Positions 11,597 through 23,119 of a stretch of DNA of 64,000 nucleotides are shown one piece after another. Position 1 is the stretch's first letter; every line of letters begins with the position of its first letter. Under the pieces are notes generated by a model, which was not told the origin of the DNA, ran no database searches, and saw only the letters and a program-made list of their open reading frames with translations. The position numbers and the translations under genes are program-made. The stretch covers positions 14,235,046-14,299,045 of the forward strand of contig OX463846.1 of the NCBI GenBank assembly GCA_949825065.1. The letters run 5' to 3'. Source of the stretch: Odontocerum albicorne. Taxonomy: Eukaryota; Arthropoda; Insecta; Trichoptera; Odontoceridae.

Positions 11597-12617
11597 GAAC
11601 TTTCGTCAAGTTACTTCAACAACTATATCCCACTTTCCACTTTTATGGACTTCCAGGAGAGAGTCAATCTGGATAAACTTGTTGAATATCGAAAGCAACA
11701 GGTAGACAATAAACGAATGCATGAAATGATTTCACAAGTAAAATTTATCTTAAAGTTAAAAGAAATGCTTAGAGAATAGATTTTCAAGCTAGAGTTAATA
11801 ATCCTCAGTTAGAGTTTTTCCTTGGACATAAATAAATTAATTATAAGGTGATATTGATCGCAATGCATTATGTAAATATATACATAGTAATTAAATACAT
11901 ATGTGAAGGCAATGGAGGAAAAAACACATTTGAATGAGATAAGCTATAACTACGAGTATGTCTGAGCTCCTCTCATATTTTTTCAATATCGAAATACACA
12001 CCACAATAGGACGTCAGATACTCGAAATCTTTCTCACTCTCTACTTTATCACCCTCTACTATTGTAGACGCAAACCATTTGATAGATATTTTTAAATGGT
12101 AATTAAGAATTAATTGACACATTGTTAAAAATATAAATGCACACATTTACATATAAGCTAAGATTCGCAGTCTGCGTAATGTAAAAGTAAACATTTTTAA
12201 AAAATAAGTGCTCAAATTTTCAAAAGACAGAGAAACAAACTAGAAGATAGTTAAGTAGTAGACATAAAGCAGCAGAATAAAAGAAAGAATGGAGGCTTGT
12301 CAAATGTTCTTCAACTTGTAAATTAGTCTGAAGTCGTGGGTGTAAAAGGAGCGAGCATTCTCGAGTTCCATCAAGAGCGAAGGTAAATATTTTCCTCATT
12401 TGCTGGCTCCGTAAGAAAAGGTTCCTCCATATATAATATATGTAGATCTCAATTATACTTTGAATGTGGCAGTCAAGTTTCTCTTCTTCAAATATATCAA
12501 CTTCCATAATCATGAGTTGTAGAGTAAGGAATGTGTTGAATAGCAGTCCATTTTCTAAAGAGTATTTAACTAATTTGTCGTATGAAAATATTCCAATAAA
12601 AATACATATATTCATAC
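11597..12617. other. Unassigned AT-rich DNA
   Basis: No recognised element. A 131-residue minus-strand frame at 12220-12615 is hydrophobic and AT-driven with no motif I recognise. Chance is the default reading. Confidence 0.4.
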
Positions 12618-12790
12618 CATCACTTCATTTCCATGTCAGGGTAGGCATAGTGCTAGAATTTCCTATCTCAACACACATCTTTCGACTTTTGTATATCCAT
12701 ACCTTCTTTCTAAATATCATTCACATGCTTTCCTTGGTCTTCCTCAATCAAGCCATCACCTCACATTTGCACGATATATGTGTTTAGTTG

Positions 12791-12950
12791 TTGTAATTTG
12801 TTTTATCAAACACTGTTTATTCCACTTTTTGTAACGGTATAACCCTACCGGTTTCAGGGCTTTCACCTCGTCATCAGGGGAGCACAATGTTTGTGCTACA
12901 ATGTATTTAAACCTCCACAATGTTAATGCCTTAACTATAAATAATATATT
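12791..12950 (-). mobile_element. 160-bp hammerhead-bearing retroelement with 10-bp TSD
   Basis: An exact 10-bp direct repeat TGTTTAGTTG (12781-12790, 12951-12960) flanks this insertion in LINE-A. On the minus strand the element runs from a leader ('tatagttaaggcattaac', 'tgtggaggtttaaa') to a hammerhead-like core and then 'ggaataaacagtgtttgat' to the end. Two further copies (45682, 49307) share both ends. No ORF. The core resembles the ribozymes of Penelope-like retroelement repeats, so it is probably a solo or non-autonomous derivative of such an element; that link is inference. Confidence 0.8.
12836..12885 (-). ncRNA. Hammerhead ribozyme-like motif
   Basis: On the minus strand CTGATGA (12871-12877) is followed by a short stem II, GAAAC (12851-12855) and CGGTA, with predicted cleavage after GUA. 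Stem I pairs CCC before CTGATGA with GGG after the site. Stem III is minimal (AC/GU around CG), as described for Penelope-type hammerheads. One unpaired base separates CUGAUGA from stem II. Activity untested. Confidence 0.65.
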
Positions 12951-13383
12951 TGTTTAGTTGGTCTTTCCTCATTCATTTTTTTTCTATGTGCCTAAACCAT
13001 GTCGGAGTGCTCTTCTTCGTTTTACTAACATTTCAACCCTTAGTTCAAATTCATCTCTGATCGCTTAATTCTCTACTATATTATATCATACATTCGTTAG
13101 ACTTCCTTTATTCATTCGTTTTATATGCCCAAACCATCTCTAAATGCTCTTTTCATTTTGCTTAATACATCAGTTGTAACTTCTCAGTCATCGCTAATAG
13201 CTTTATTTCTTATTATATCATACAATATAACCTCATGTATTATTCTCAATGCACGCACTTCTTCAGAATTCATTCGGTTCCTTTCAAATTTTTTCAGGTT
13301 CACGTTTCACTTCCATGCAATAAAGTTGTCACTTAATTACTGTTATGGACTATCAGCTTAGGAGATAATGAGAGTGTTATTCT

Positions 13384-13902
13384 TTATCTTATTAAACGCA
13401 ATAAAAATACAAAAAAAAATGTTGTGCCTTTTTTAATTCCTTTCCTTATAGAGAACCTCATTCCTTGGTTCCGAAGTAAGGTTAAGCAGGTATTTAGAAA
13501 CAATATAATACAGCGGGCAAAGAGTACGGCATCCAAGTATATACGATATATGGTGATTCGTGGGGCAATGTTAAACGTGAGGAAGCGGCTGGAACAAATC
13601 GCAGGGCGAGATGAAGGAGCAGCCGATAGGAGCGCGAGACCCTCGGGCTGGTATAAGGATGCAAGATCCTTAGACAACATTTTGCATGCACGGCGTGCAT
13701 TCTCTTTGGGCAGGGATGTCGTCTTGCGTTTTTTAATGATATCAAAACTGAACCTTGAATAAAGTTCATAGGTTGTCAAAATCTTATACTTTCGTTCATA
13801 ATCATTATTATTGTCATCATACCACGTCCCTATTGGAGTAATTAAAAATAAAACTTCATTCGATCCCAGGATATATATTTTACTTCTACTATTTCCGTAC
13901 AA
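13384..13902. other. GC-richer island with long overlapping open frames
   Basis: The segment 13480-13740 is clearly richer in GC than its surroundings and stays open in several frames: 172 codons on minus (13384-13902), 112 on plus (13424-13762) and 91 on minus (13494-13769). The plus frame is Arg/Lys/Ala-rich; the minus frames are Leu/Ser/Arg-rich. I recognise no domain in any of them. It may be an exon, a decayed TE coding segment or a compositional artefact. Confidence 0.3.
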
Positions 13903-13929
13903 TTCGTTCTAGATACTTTTCTTTATAAA

Positions 13930-14340
13930 AGCTTTTCAATTTTTAGAATTCAATTCATTTTGTCGTGTCACGTTTTTTCTAGACCTTCCTAGTTTCTCGT
14001 ATCTTTTATATTACTCGTACAGATTACTTTTGTAAATCTTTTATCATTGATTCTTTCTATGTGGATGGACCAAATTAATGCTTCTGTCTTCATCTGAAGC
14101 ACTTCAACTTCTTTCAATTATTTTTCTATTCTAATATCTTTATTATGTCATGCATACTACGCAACGCTCTTGTTTATGTTGCATTTATCTAATTTTATCA
14201 CGTTTTCACCACGTCCAAGTTTCGCTTACGCTATCTAATATTGGAATCAATATTCTATTATGAGCAGTTTTGCTTCTCTTGAAATACTACGGTCGATAAA
14301 TATATTATTTAACCCACCATTCACTCTATTACCTTGTTTA
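13930..14340 (-). pseudogene. LINE RT C-terminus, decayed
   Basis: The minus strand reads RFTKVICTSNIKDTRN followed by a GLEKT-stop-HDKMN segment. This is a corrupted ITKRVYxSxVxGTRxxGRPRKTWxDxI motif. Upstream sequence at 14090-14330 ('tattatgtcatgcatacta', 'catcacgttttcaccacg') fits earlier RT C-terminal blocks. It is distinct from LINE-A but of the same general type. Confidence 0.5.
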
Positions 14341-16639
14341 CTTTTCGCACCTTTTAGTGACAGTTAGCTACTTCAAAGAAACTTTAGTGACTCGACTAAC
14401 GATTCTGATTTCATTCCGAAATCATCAAAGTTTTCCTCCCAGCACGGACAGGTTATAGATACTACACACCTCAAAAATACAGGAAGCTTTGTTAAAAATG
14501 GCCAGCTGGCTTTGTTTAGCTGTGTGTCCTGTTTACTATTATTTAGTGGCAGTCTCAGTGATCGACCTAGAAGTTCAACAGAAGTGACCTAGAAGTTCAA
14601 TAGTCAGGCACTATTTCCTTGAGGGGTTTAGATACTTGAAGAATTAGATTATATTTATTCACTTCAATTAGTGGAGTTTTCTAAGATTTTCCTTGATATA
14701 AATGAGTTCTAAAAGTTATCTTATTTTGACCTGTGGTAAACTAGTGTAATTTGACGTTGTACACTATTTTGTAAAGCTCGCTGATCATTTCGCTAAGCAT
14801 ACGAGTTCACGAAATTAGAAACGGTATGTAATAACACATTTGAAAGGAAACTAATACTTTATATTATATTAAAATAAAGAGTCAATTTCCTTTTAAATAT
14901 AAATTAAATTGATACGTAACCTTTTGGCTCAGAAATTAATAAAGCAATGGAGTAAAATATCAATTGTTTTTTAAATATGAATTAAACTGGTATGTAACCT
15001 TTTGGTTTTGAACTTTTAATATGCATATTATGGAGGTTGGCAATTATTTAAATAAATTGCCTCTTTCAATTTGGTATGGGCGAGTACTCGCCAATTAATG
15101 GCATCAATTGGCTGTTCTATTAAAATGATTGATACAGGAGACCTCATAAATTCTATCTTTGTCACAAAAATTAGCCAATTGATTGAAGAAGAATTATCAA
15201 AATGAGTTATTATATTATAGATATCGCCTACAAGTCAACGGGCTCTTGATATGAACCAAAATATTATTGATATGACGCCAAAGCTAAGAAGAAAATGACT
15301 TAAGCATTAATTCTATCATATCAGATGATCCTAGTTATCAACTACCTAATTGAGTTGTTAAACAATCAAACTCCATCAGACATGACACAGTAAGTTCTGC
15401 TGCTAAAAAATAAGTGATCATTAAGCTAATGCGCAATCTGAATAAAAAAAAAGTATATACAATGGAACCCGACTGATCTCGGGAGATCTTCATTAGAAAT
15501 TCATCACAGTGAAGATCATTTCCAAGTGTAATTGCGGCGACTTTGTTTTGATCCCACGTATGTCATTGGTTTCGAAAGATACGAAATTGCTATTTTCATT
15601 TAAGCAACGAAAGTTTTCAATAGTCAGAGCAAACGCAATCATTATCAATAACTCAAAAATGTAAACATTCGAGTATGTTGGTTTACGCAGACCATCCTTT
15701 TTTCCAAAATCTAATTCTTTGTTATATTATCACGATCAAGACACCCAAACCAGGGGAAAGTCTTGATTATTGAGAACTCATAACAATGGCAACTTCTGAG
15801 AGACGTGCATCAATTAACAGGGAACGTGATGTTCAATGAGGTGTTTGAAATGTAAACTTTAATTGATAAAAAATATCAAAGCAAAGTTATGAAACCAGAT
15901 AAAAAAACATTTTTCTTTGTAACATTTATTTTCAGATATTTTATAAATCGGTATCCTAGGGCAGGTTAACGCTTGTTTTATAAAATAAAATTATAAATCA
16001 ATGAGATTACATACAGCACAGCGTCTTAGAATGGGCTAACTCCTAGTACATAAATAAAAGATAAGGTATTGACTGACATGTTTTTGAATGATCTGTTTAG
16101 GATTTAAAATATTATTCAAATAGTCAAAATCTTTTTTGTGCACTATTTTGGTGAGTGAAAAAACTAGATTTTTATAGTTTTATTAAATAAATTTAACACT
16201 ATTGCTTTTTGTCTTCTTTCCTGATTTATTGAGTCCACTCTCGATTTCAATAACTTGGTCTTCTTCGTCAGGCGATGAATAACTAAATGACAAGTAGACA
16301 ATATATTTGTAAGAAGTCACTGGTTAAGAAAGACATGAGTTAGTGGATTGTAAGGGAAAGGGGATGTTGGTGGAGTAAAGACGTTGGGTCTTGAATGGGA
16401 AATAGGTTGAGGAATAGACTAGTACTGAAATCGACTTGATTATAATATTGATACCTTATTTATTGCTTCTAATCTATATCTTACTAAGGTGTTTTTATCT
16501 ATTAAGTAGTTAGCGAATTCTTAATTAAAAATCAATTGATGTGATACCAAAAGGGGAACAAAATCACTTTTATAAGATTAAAGTTTTCTTATTTAGTTTA
16601 ACAAAAAAACACCAGTAAGTTAATAAAAAAGACAGCGTC
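14341..16639. other. Unassigned AT-rich DNA with a 78-bp duplication
   Basis: Nothing recognisable except two adjacent versions of a 78-bp unit at 14883-15010 ('gatacgtaaccttttgg' and 'ggtatgtaaccttttgg'). A duplicated phrase 'gacctagaagttcaa' also occurs near 14570. Confidence 0.5.
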
Positions 16640-17010
16640 TTGTTTTGTTTTCGTATCACAATGACAGGATCCCTTTATTGTAATGCCCTGTGATAGTATG
16701 CAACCCTGTCTTCAACTTTGTCTGCGGGCATGCAGATCTGGTATCAGTGGTCGCGCACAATGCGACTCGCCTCGTGACGATTAATTAACCGGCAATCTGT
16801 ACATCTGGCATTGTAATTCCGTGTCAGGAGTCGAGTTGGACACTATCGCCCTCCGCGCCCCCACCTCTCGGATGCGGCCCACGGCTGCGGATCGCGACTG
16901 CTTAACACGACCGCCGGAATTTATCGTTGTCACCACCGGGCGGCGGCGACGCGGCGTTCCATGCGTGCTGTTCTCGTTCTTTGACGCCCGTGCCTTGCCT
17001 TGCCTTGGCA
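16640..17010. other. GC-rich, CpG-rich island
   Basis: The core at 16745-17000 is strongly GC-rich with many CpGs ('ccgggcggcggcgacgcgg', 'ccctccgcgcccccacc'), unlike anything else in the window. Open frames exist on both strands (73 and 76 residues) but no domain is visible. The best guesses are a promoter or 5' UTR island, or an insertion of foreign composition. Confidence 0.4.
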
Positions 17011-17488
17011 AAATGTATGTATGCGATTTTGTTTATTTATAGAGATTTGTTATTGCATAAAATTAAAACACCAAGGAGATATTTGTATTTTTTTTTCTCT
17101 GTGAAATATTGTAATATCAGATATTCTACGCAAGGGACGCATTTTTAATGCATTTATTCTGATCTTATTTCACCCTTTTAATTCATAGTCCTTATTTATA
17201 TACATTAAAGTTGTCACTAGCACAAGTTTGTACAAAACTATTCACATCGAAAAAAAATTTCATAATACCTTATATTGAAAAGGTAATGAAATGAAACGAT
17301 ATTTGTTTAGATGGGATACAAACTTACAGCTAAACTTTATTTTCAAACCAAAAAATATTCTTACCAACTTGAGCCTACATGAAATACAAAATAAAAGATA
17401 ACAGATTTTGCAGAAGACATCCTAAAATGATGAAGTCTAAAACATTATAAATGTCTGGTTTAATGAAAAAAAAACGCACGCTAAAACT

Positions 17489-17925
17489 TTGATATACTCG
17501 AATATCAGATCTCTTCGATGCCCACATATGTTACACATAGTCGTATGTATTGAGATGACACTATAATATATTCGTACATCAAATATCTTCGATGCCCACA
17601 TACACATTGTCGTATGTATTGAGGTGACACTATAATATACTCGTACATCAGATCTCTTCGATGCCCACATACACATTGTCGTATGCATTGAGATGACACT
17701 ATAATATACTCGTACATCAGATCTCTTCGATGCCCCCATACACATAGTCGTATGTATTGAGGTGACACTATAATATACTCGTACGTCAGATCTCTTCGAT
17801 GCCCACATACACACAGTCGTTTGTATTGAGGTGACACTATGATATACTCGTACATCAGATCTCTTTGATGCCCACATACACATAGTCGTATGTATTGAGG
17901 TGACACTATAATATACTCGTACACA
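17489..17925. repeat. 69-bp minisatellite, ~6 units
   Basis: The word GATGCCC recurs at 17591, 17660, 17729, 17798 and 17867, an exact 69-bp period, with one earlier divergent unit. Because 69 is divisible by 3, two minus-strand frames stay open through the array (148 and 165 codons) as 23-residue repeats. I treat both as artefacts of the period. Each unit carries TACTCGTA or a one-base variant. Confidence 0.95.
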
Positions 17926-18154
17926 ATGTCAAGAAAAATAAGACTGTACAGGAGATGGCCACATAAAAGCCTATGACACTGCTTGGAATTTATACTTTCC
18001 AAATCATTAGTAATAATAATAATAAAAAAAATAACAAGTGGTACAGCTCTAGTTAGGAAATCGAACCCACTATTAAATTATTTAACACAAAAAATTTAAT
18101 TAGTTGAGTGGTAAAAAAGGAAGGTAGCGGCTGCGGCCGTTAGTTTGGTTGCTT

Positions 18155-18655
18155 TCCAACATTTATTTATTATTTAATGTACATGGATATGCTTTAAACT
18201 TATGGTGAGATTATTGCTGTTCAGCAATTTCTTCCAACCAATCAGCTAATCTTGGACACGTAAAGATCCATGACAAGTTTTAATAAAAAAAAATTTAGTG
18301 TAGTTAATATTAGTAAAAATATTTATTTAAAGTAATAAAAATCATATGAGTATAAATATTTATTGAAAGTAATTAAAAATGTTGACTTAATCTTTAAACA
18401 GTAGTGGTGGGAATTGAAGAAAGAATTTTGTTCAAGAATAAGGAAGGAAAATTAGAATGATAGGATATGCTAAGAAATTTACTATTTTGTAATTCTTTTT
18501 TTAAACGTGAATAAGGATTGTGCACGTCTGATTACTCTTGGAAGTTAGTTCCACAGTAGCGCGTGGACAAATGAAGATGTGTAATGGATGTTGGTGTGTT
18601 GGTACGCCAAGAACGTCCGTGTTCTGAAAGAAAGTGGAATTTTTCACGAAGATTT
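18155..18655 (-). pseudogene. LINE C-terminus and 3' end, LINE-B relative
   Basis: The minus strand at ~18490-18590 reads HYTSSFVHALLWN, a stop, then LPRVIRRAQSLFTFKKRI. This is the same C-terminal block as LINE-B (FTSSFTVHAVRLWNQL...FKKRLKK). The 3' side at 18195-18245 carries a variant tail module ('agcaatttcttccaaccaat'). It is more diverged than the LINE-B copies. Confidence 0.65.
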
Positions 18656-18664
18656 ATAGTTATT

Positions 18665-18835
18665 TTAAAAAAAAAAATTTACAATATTTATTTACACATG
18701 ACAAGAAATATACATAATTTGTAAAAAAAAACAACAGGTAATTTAATTCGGACACACAATTTTAATGGATCTGGGTTTGTTGCCTTTCATTTGTCGTGTG
18801 CCCAGTAAACTAAGCTTTTGCTTTTGCTTATCATT
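18665..18835. repeat. Dispersed repeat X, copy 1
   Basis: 'caacaggtaatttaattcgg', 'ttttaatggatctgggttt' and 'tcatttgtcgtgtgcccag' recur at 45236-45376 in the same orientation and at 23395-23520 inverted. Probably a short LINE 3' end; family unknown. Confidence 0.7.
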
Positions 18836-18889
18836 CATTCATCTGGTACACTTAACTTATCTGAATTGGTTATACCAAAATGTTGAAGG

Positions 18890-19040
18890 AAATGGCCGGG
18901 AGACAACATTTTATTTGGTCCATTAATCAAGCCTTCGGGTTTAGTACCATTACAGTAAGCACGAAACAAATTATTCGTAACTATCGCACATGAAGGGGCA
19001 ACAACACTCACACCCGTCTAGAGCGTGTGACAATTGTTAC
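18890..19040. repeat. Dispersed repeat Y, copy 2
   Basis: Diverged counterpart of 10880-11130 (shared 'atcaagcctt(t/c)gg' and GCAACAAC blocks). It lies just downstream of repeat X, so X and Y may be parts of one element. Confidence 0.4.
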
Positions 19041-19732
19041 AAAACGGGCTATTTTACTAGATTGGGATTCTTAAAAAACACATTTATCCAGCTATGAATT
19101 AAAAAACTACACAGATATTCATTCGTGGATAATTGTATTGGTATTAACACCAACCATTTTTTTTAGTTTTTCATTTAATTAGTTTGGGAGTGATATTATC
19201 AAATGCCTTATTCAGCTGCTTTGGATTGGTTCTTAATTTGACCAATTTTTTTCGGATTGGGCTTTATGATATTTCAATTTATTTATCAATTTAGTTTTGT
19301 CGGCACGATTATTTTTTCTGTTGTTTTTGAAGAGCAAAGGTGATCTTACTCATATATAATTAAGTGGGCTGTGTACCGACAACACCCGACAACCATTAAT
19401 CAAGATACCATGGCATTACAGCATGTGATCAATCATGTCTTTTTATCTGAAGCAACTCGTAAAGCATTAGACATTACAATCGACGATATTTATCACCGCA
19501 TTGTTTGTATTCTGTGAATAGGTATAGTAATAATTACTGTAGCCGGAATAGTGATAAAATTATAATATTTGTAATAAATTGAAGTGAGATCTTTTAAATG
19601 TCAGAACAGAAACACTATTTGTTATTTTAAGATCTATAACAGATCAGACATCAATAATTTGATATAAAGTTCACATATTTTTCTCTTTCACTTTTTTTCT
19701 CTAAACCTAATTGAAAAATAAGTGTGGAAATA
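19041..19732. other. Unassigned AT-rich DNA
   Basis: No gene or element recognised. Confidence 0.5.
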
Positions 19733-20650
19733 CAGGGTGCAGCAAAATACCCGTTCAATTTTTCTTATATAACTTATAAACGAAATTTCATAAATAAAAT
19801 AAAAAGTTTTTATTACCAGAGTTTATTATTTTTTCACATTATGTGCGAAAATTAAACCAGGGAAATGTAAACCATTATGTTTTACGCAGTAGTACGCTTT
19901 TTTCATGAAGTTTACCATAACCTTTCTTAGAGTTTCTTGTAATATCAAGGTAATTTCCGCTCAGATATTCACTTTCAAATCCTGTAAATTTTGGGGTTTG
20001 TTGATGTACCTTTCTTTAGGACGCCTTACACGAATAAATGTGGTGCTCTCAAATCTGGTAAACGAGGTGGCCATCTTACATCACCGTTTTTCAATATCAA
20101 TCAATTTGCAAAGCGTTGCTTCAAAATTTGCATTGTTTCTCTCACTGTGTGAGCTGTAGGAACCAGATTTTGATGGCGCGTTCTTCCATTAGCTGTGGCA
20201 TTAAATAATCTGAAGCATTACTCTACATCGTTCCCATTGGTTGTTTGAATTAAACCATCATCATTCTCGAAGAAGTAAGGTATGTAGATCTTTGCGGCCG
20301 TAATGCTACACCAAACAGTAACTCGAGCGATCTTATGTTTTTTTATGAAGCTGTTGCAAATTTCATCCCCTACCAAAACCTACCGTTTTGTTTATTGACG
20401 AAGCCGCTTAGATGGAAGAATACTTCATTACGAATCATTAAATTTGGCAAGAATTATTCGTTTTTTTACCATTTCGTTTGTATTCCACATCCAACGCAAC
20501 ATCACCAGGATTAATTTTTTGCACTAATTGAATTTTGTATAGCAACAAATCATCTTTCATAATTCGGCGAAGCGTGTGGTCCGAGAACTGCAGTTGAACA
20601 GGCCGTCTTCTGATCGATATTTCAGGGTTTTCTGCAACCGATAGGTTCAT
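19733..20650 (-). pseudogene. IS630/Tc-like transposase remnant
   Basis: Read on the minus strand from 20650 the remnant shows NPEISIRRRPVQLQFSDHT with LRRIMKDDL (N-terminal DNA-binding region). Around 20400 it reads FHLSGFVNKQNGRFW, later LMPQLMEERA, and finally YINKPQNLQDLKVNI with a VKHNGLHFPG C-terminus near 19860. This order matches a widespread arthropod Tc1/mariner-superfamily transposase. It is broken by several frameshifts and stops. The left end 'cagggtgcagcaaaatacc' at ~19735 looks like a terminal repeat, but I find no matching right end, so the element is truncated. Confidence 0.75.
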
Positions 20651-21424
20651 TTAAGGTCTTCCTTATAAGATAATATATCTTATAAGATAATAAAATAAGA
20701 TATCGATCCTTAAGGTTTAAACTTGTTCACTAGTGAATAAATTGTTGTTGCTGATGGACAGATTTAAGAAATTCCGGATAAAGACTCTTTTGACTCAATT
20801 ATATCTGCATTAAAAATATCTTCTAAGCCAGGCATGAAGCTACCAAATTATTGTAACCAAAAACATCTACATTTAAAATATGCACCAAACTAGATATGGA
20901 GTTATCCAATAGTTACGCCCTTGAAATCAATAAATTGTAATGTGCAATAATCGTTAGCAAATAAAAAAAAAAACATTTGTATTTCCAGCAGGAATGCGGA
21001 AGCTAATTTGAGCCAATATATCGGAGCTATCAACGATATTATCAATAATTTTATAAACAAACTAATCGAATATAATCCTTCTTTCAAAGAGTTTTTGAAG
21101 TAGTTTATTGGAGACAGTTCAATCAATATTTAATACTTAAATTGAATCTGTATTTCTTTGTGAACATTATTAATTCAACATTGGACTTGATATTCCCCAT
21201 TTGATTTCTCCATGTCATCTTGAGTCGTCCTGATACATGTCAAGGCAGTCATGTATACTGATTTATTAACGTTTTTTCTTCAATCAATATCATTCCATTT
21301 TTAGTTTATTTAATGGACATTGATTTAATATTTCAATATCCACAAGACCATTGGTGGAGACAATGTTGTTAGTAGGATATGAAATGATGTGTATCTACAG
21401 AACTCATCACTTCAACTGAGTATA
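20651..21424. other. Unassigned AT-rich DNA
   Basis: It contains a short palindromic stretch (CTTATAAGATAATATATCTTATAAG-like) at 20663-20690 and no recognisable gene. Confidence 0.5.
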
Positions 21425-21795
21425 TCTACACGATATGTGCATTGAGAAGAAAACGGAATGACGTGATCCGGGATGAATGTGAACTAAAAACTGACGTATT
21501 AAGGAAGACAAAGAAGAGCTTAGTGAGTAAGTTTGAACATGTAAAATGAATGAATGAAGAAATACTAACTAGACAAATGTACAGAGCAAATTTGAGTGGA
21601 AGGAATGCTAGAAGAAAGTAGTATTGCATCAAGTGAATGATATTTTGAAAGAAAGAAATGTAAACAATCAGAGAAATTGTAGGAGTTGTTTGAGAAGGTG
21701 TAATGGATGTAAAGGAGGCAAAATTGAAGAGTCTGGCACTGTCTCCTCTCTGCGTACCCTGAAAGAGTAACGGTGTGATGGTGTGTATGTTTGTA
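21425..21795 (+). mobile_element. LINE-A fragment (RT C-terminus plus 3' end)
   Basis: Sense-strand LINE-A: 'gtgcattgagaagaaaacgg', 'gatccgggatgaatgtgaac', a block equivalent to FEHVKXMN, then 'gcatcaagtgaatgatattt', 'aggagttgtttgagaaggt' and 'gtaacggtgtgatggtg'. Frameshifts and stops throughout. Confidence 0.75.
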
Positions 21796-21871
21796 AATAC
21801 ATCTACACGATGTTGAATATGATTTGTTCTTCTTATTCCTTTTTCATCTATTACGTTTTGTAGTTCTATTT

Positions 21872-22165
21872 CTGTGGTGTTATGGCAGAAGTTGATATGT
21901 CCGTTTTACCTTAGTTTTCAGGAGAAGCAATAAAAAATGCTTATTTCTACAAATTTTAACAGCTTATCAAGAACTTTGATAAGCTGTTAAAATTAGTACA
22001 AATAAGCATTTTTTAAGTTTTTCCAAACAATATATCTTTTGTTTGGATAATGAATGACGCACCAAGTTTTACCACAACATGCTGAGAAATATTTTGCATA
22101 AATTGGGAGAATAAAACTAAAATGACAAAAAAACGCACATATCAACTACTGCCATAACGCCACAG
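21872..22165. mobile_element. 294-bp foldback MITE with nested hairpin
   Basis: Outer inverted repeats CTGTGGTGTTATGGCAG / CTGCCATAACGCCACAG extend inward ~40 bp. An inner hairpin at ~21933-22013 pairs AATTTTAACAGCTTATCAA with its complement across a 4-nt loop, flanked by a further AAAAATGCTTATTT arm. ATTT at 21868-21871 and 22166-22169 could be a 4-bp target duplication. No coding capacity. Superfamily not assigned. Confidence 0.85.
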
Positions 22166-22770
22166 ATTTAGTTTTAGTTAAATGTAGATTTTTAATAAAT
22201 TATTGGTGCAATTAAAATGCACAAGTTATTTTAAATATAAAAGTAAAACAAATACCAAAGGAAACGTTATATGTTATTATTTGTATTATTGGTTATTAGG
22301 ATGTTATATTCCTGGGCAGCAAACAATAATACTATGGATATTTGAATTATTCCAGCAATAACTTGAGCACTGCACTCGGTTGTGTTTTTTTTTAAATGCC
22401 AATAAAACGTAATGTTTTCAACGCTTCACCTAACTTTGATTATGTTATGACTCCTGGATAATATTATTGTTGGATCTGAGTGTAAATCAAAGAATGATTT
22501 ATGACTGAGGTTATGGGAGTGTGCATGCCCGTACCTTTAAGCAGTCATTCGTCAATAAATAACATTTCTGCGCATTGTGCTTAGCTTATATTTATTGTGA
22601 GGGGTTCTGTTCATAACAGGTACTCGTATGCATAAATTAAAACTCGTTTTTGTTAAAAATTATATTTAAAATTAAAAGTTCTCGAGTTTATATTTGTATG
22701 TCAATATATTCGGATTCGGGTCGAATAATTATCATGCCTAGACATAAGCCTTGCATTGTACTGTTTTACA
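22166..22770. other. Unassigned AT-rich DNA
   Basis: No recognised element. A TACTCGTA octamer lies at 22621. Confidence 0.5.
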
Positions 22771-22972
22771 CATTCGTTGTATACAGTACAACCATGCAGA
22801 CTTATTGTCATGTGGCAATCTCTTCCAACCAACTAGAAAGAAGTCAAAGAGGCCTTAAGTGAAAACCAGACTGGAATCCTTTTTAAAAAAGTCTGGGTTC
22901 CAGCTGGATTTGAATCCGCAACCTCCGAGCTGGGAGACAGACATCTTACCTATTAGGCCACGGAGGTCGGTC
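22771..22972 (-). mobile_element. tRNA-derived SINE, near full length
   Basis: On the minus strand the tRNA-like head has an A-box-like TGGCCTAATAGGTAAG and a B-box-like GGTTGCGGATTCAAATCC. A body follows (complement of 'aaccagactggaatcc'), then a LINE-B-like tail module ('ggcaatctcttccaacca' in plus sense), ending in 'acaacgaatg'. A short plus-strand frame overlapping its tail is an artefact. It is one of about ten copies here and the best reference copy. Confidence 0.9.
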
Positions 22973-23119
22973 GACGAACATTGAAAACATTGCCAGGAAA
23001 ACGTATATAAAATTCTACAGCAACCGATTATAAAGATTATATCTTTAAAATGCTACACCTGTTAATTGTTAAGTCTTTAGTTTTACAGTTCCATAGCAAT
23101 TTAACATTTATACAGCGCC

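Larger units (their letters stand above)
12618..13345 (-). mobile_element. LINE-A fragment, interrupted and internally duplicated
   Basis: Antisense LINE-A blocks run from 'catgtcagggtaggcatag' at 12633 through 'ttccttggtcttcctcaat'. They are broken at 12781-12960 by a hammerhead element with 10-bp duplications. The segment 'cattcattttttt...ccatgtcggagtgctcttc' is then followed ~155 bp later by a second version ('cattcgttttatatgccca', 'ccatctctaaatgctctt'), so part of the RT C-terminal region is present twice. Confidence 0.7.

Noticed and set aside
11471..11779. 102-codon plus-strand frame
   Set aside because: It begins inside the hAT MITE and runs out across its target duplication; the original locus lacked it.
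14012..14019. TACTCGTA inside LINE RT C-terminus as an excision footprint
   Set aside because: The residue count of the surrounding motif (TKVICTSNIKDTR) matches the family without any insertion.
17489..17925. CRISPR-like array
   Set aside because: Units are contiguous with no unique spacers, in a eukaryotic TE context.
17437..18002. Two long minus-strand frames (148 and 165 codons) resembling a 23-residue repeat protein
   Set aside because: Both exist only because the minisatellite period (69) is divisible by three. They overlap in different frames and show no codon-level conservation.
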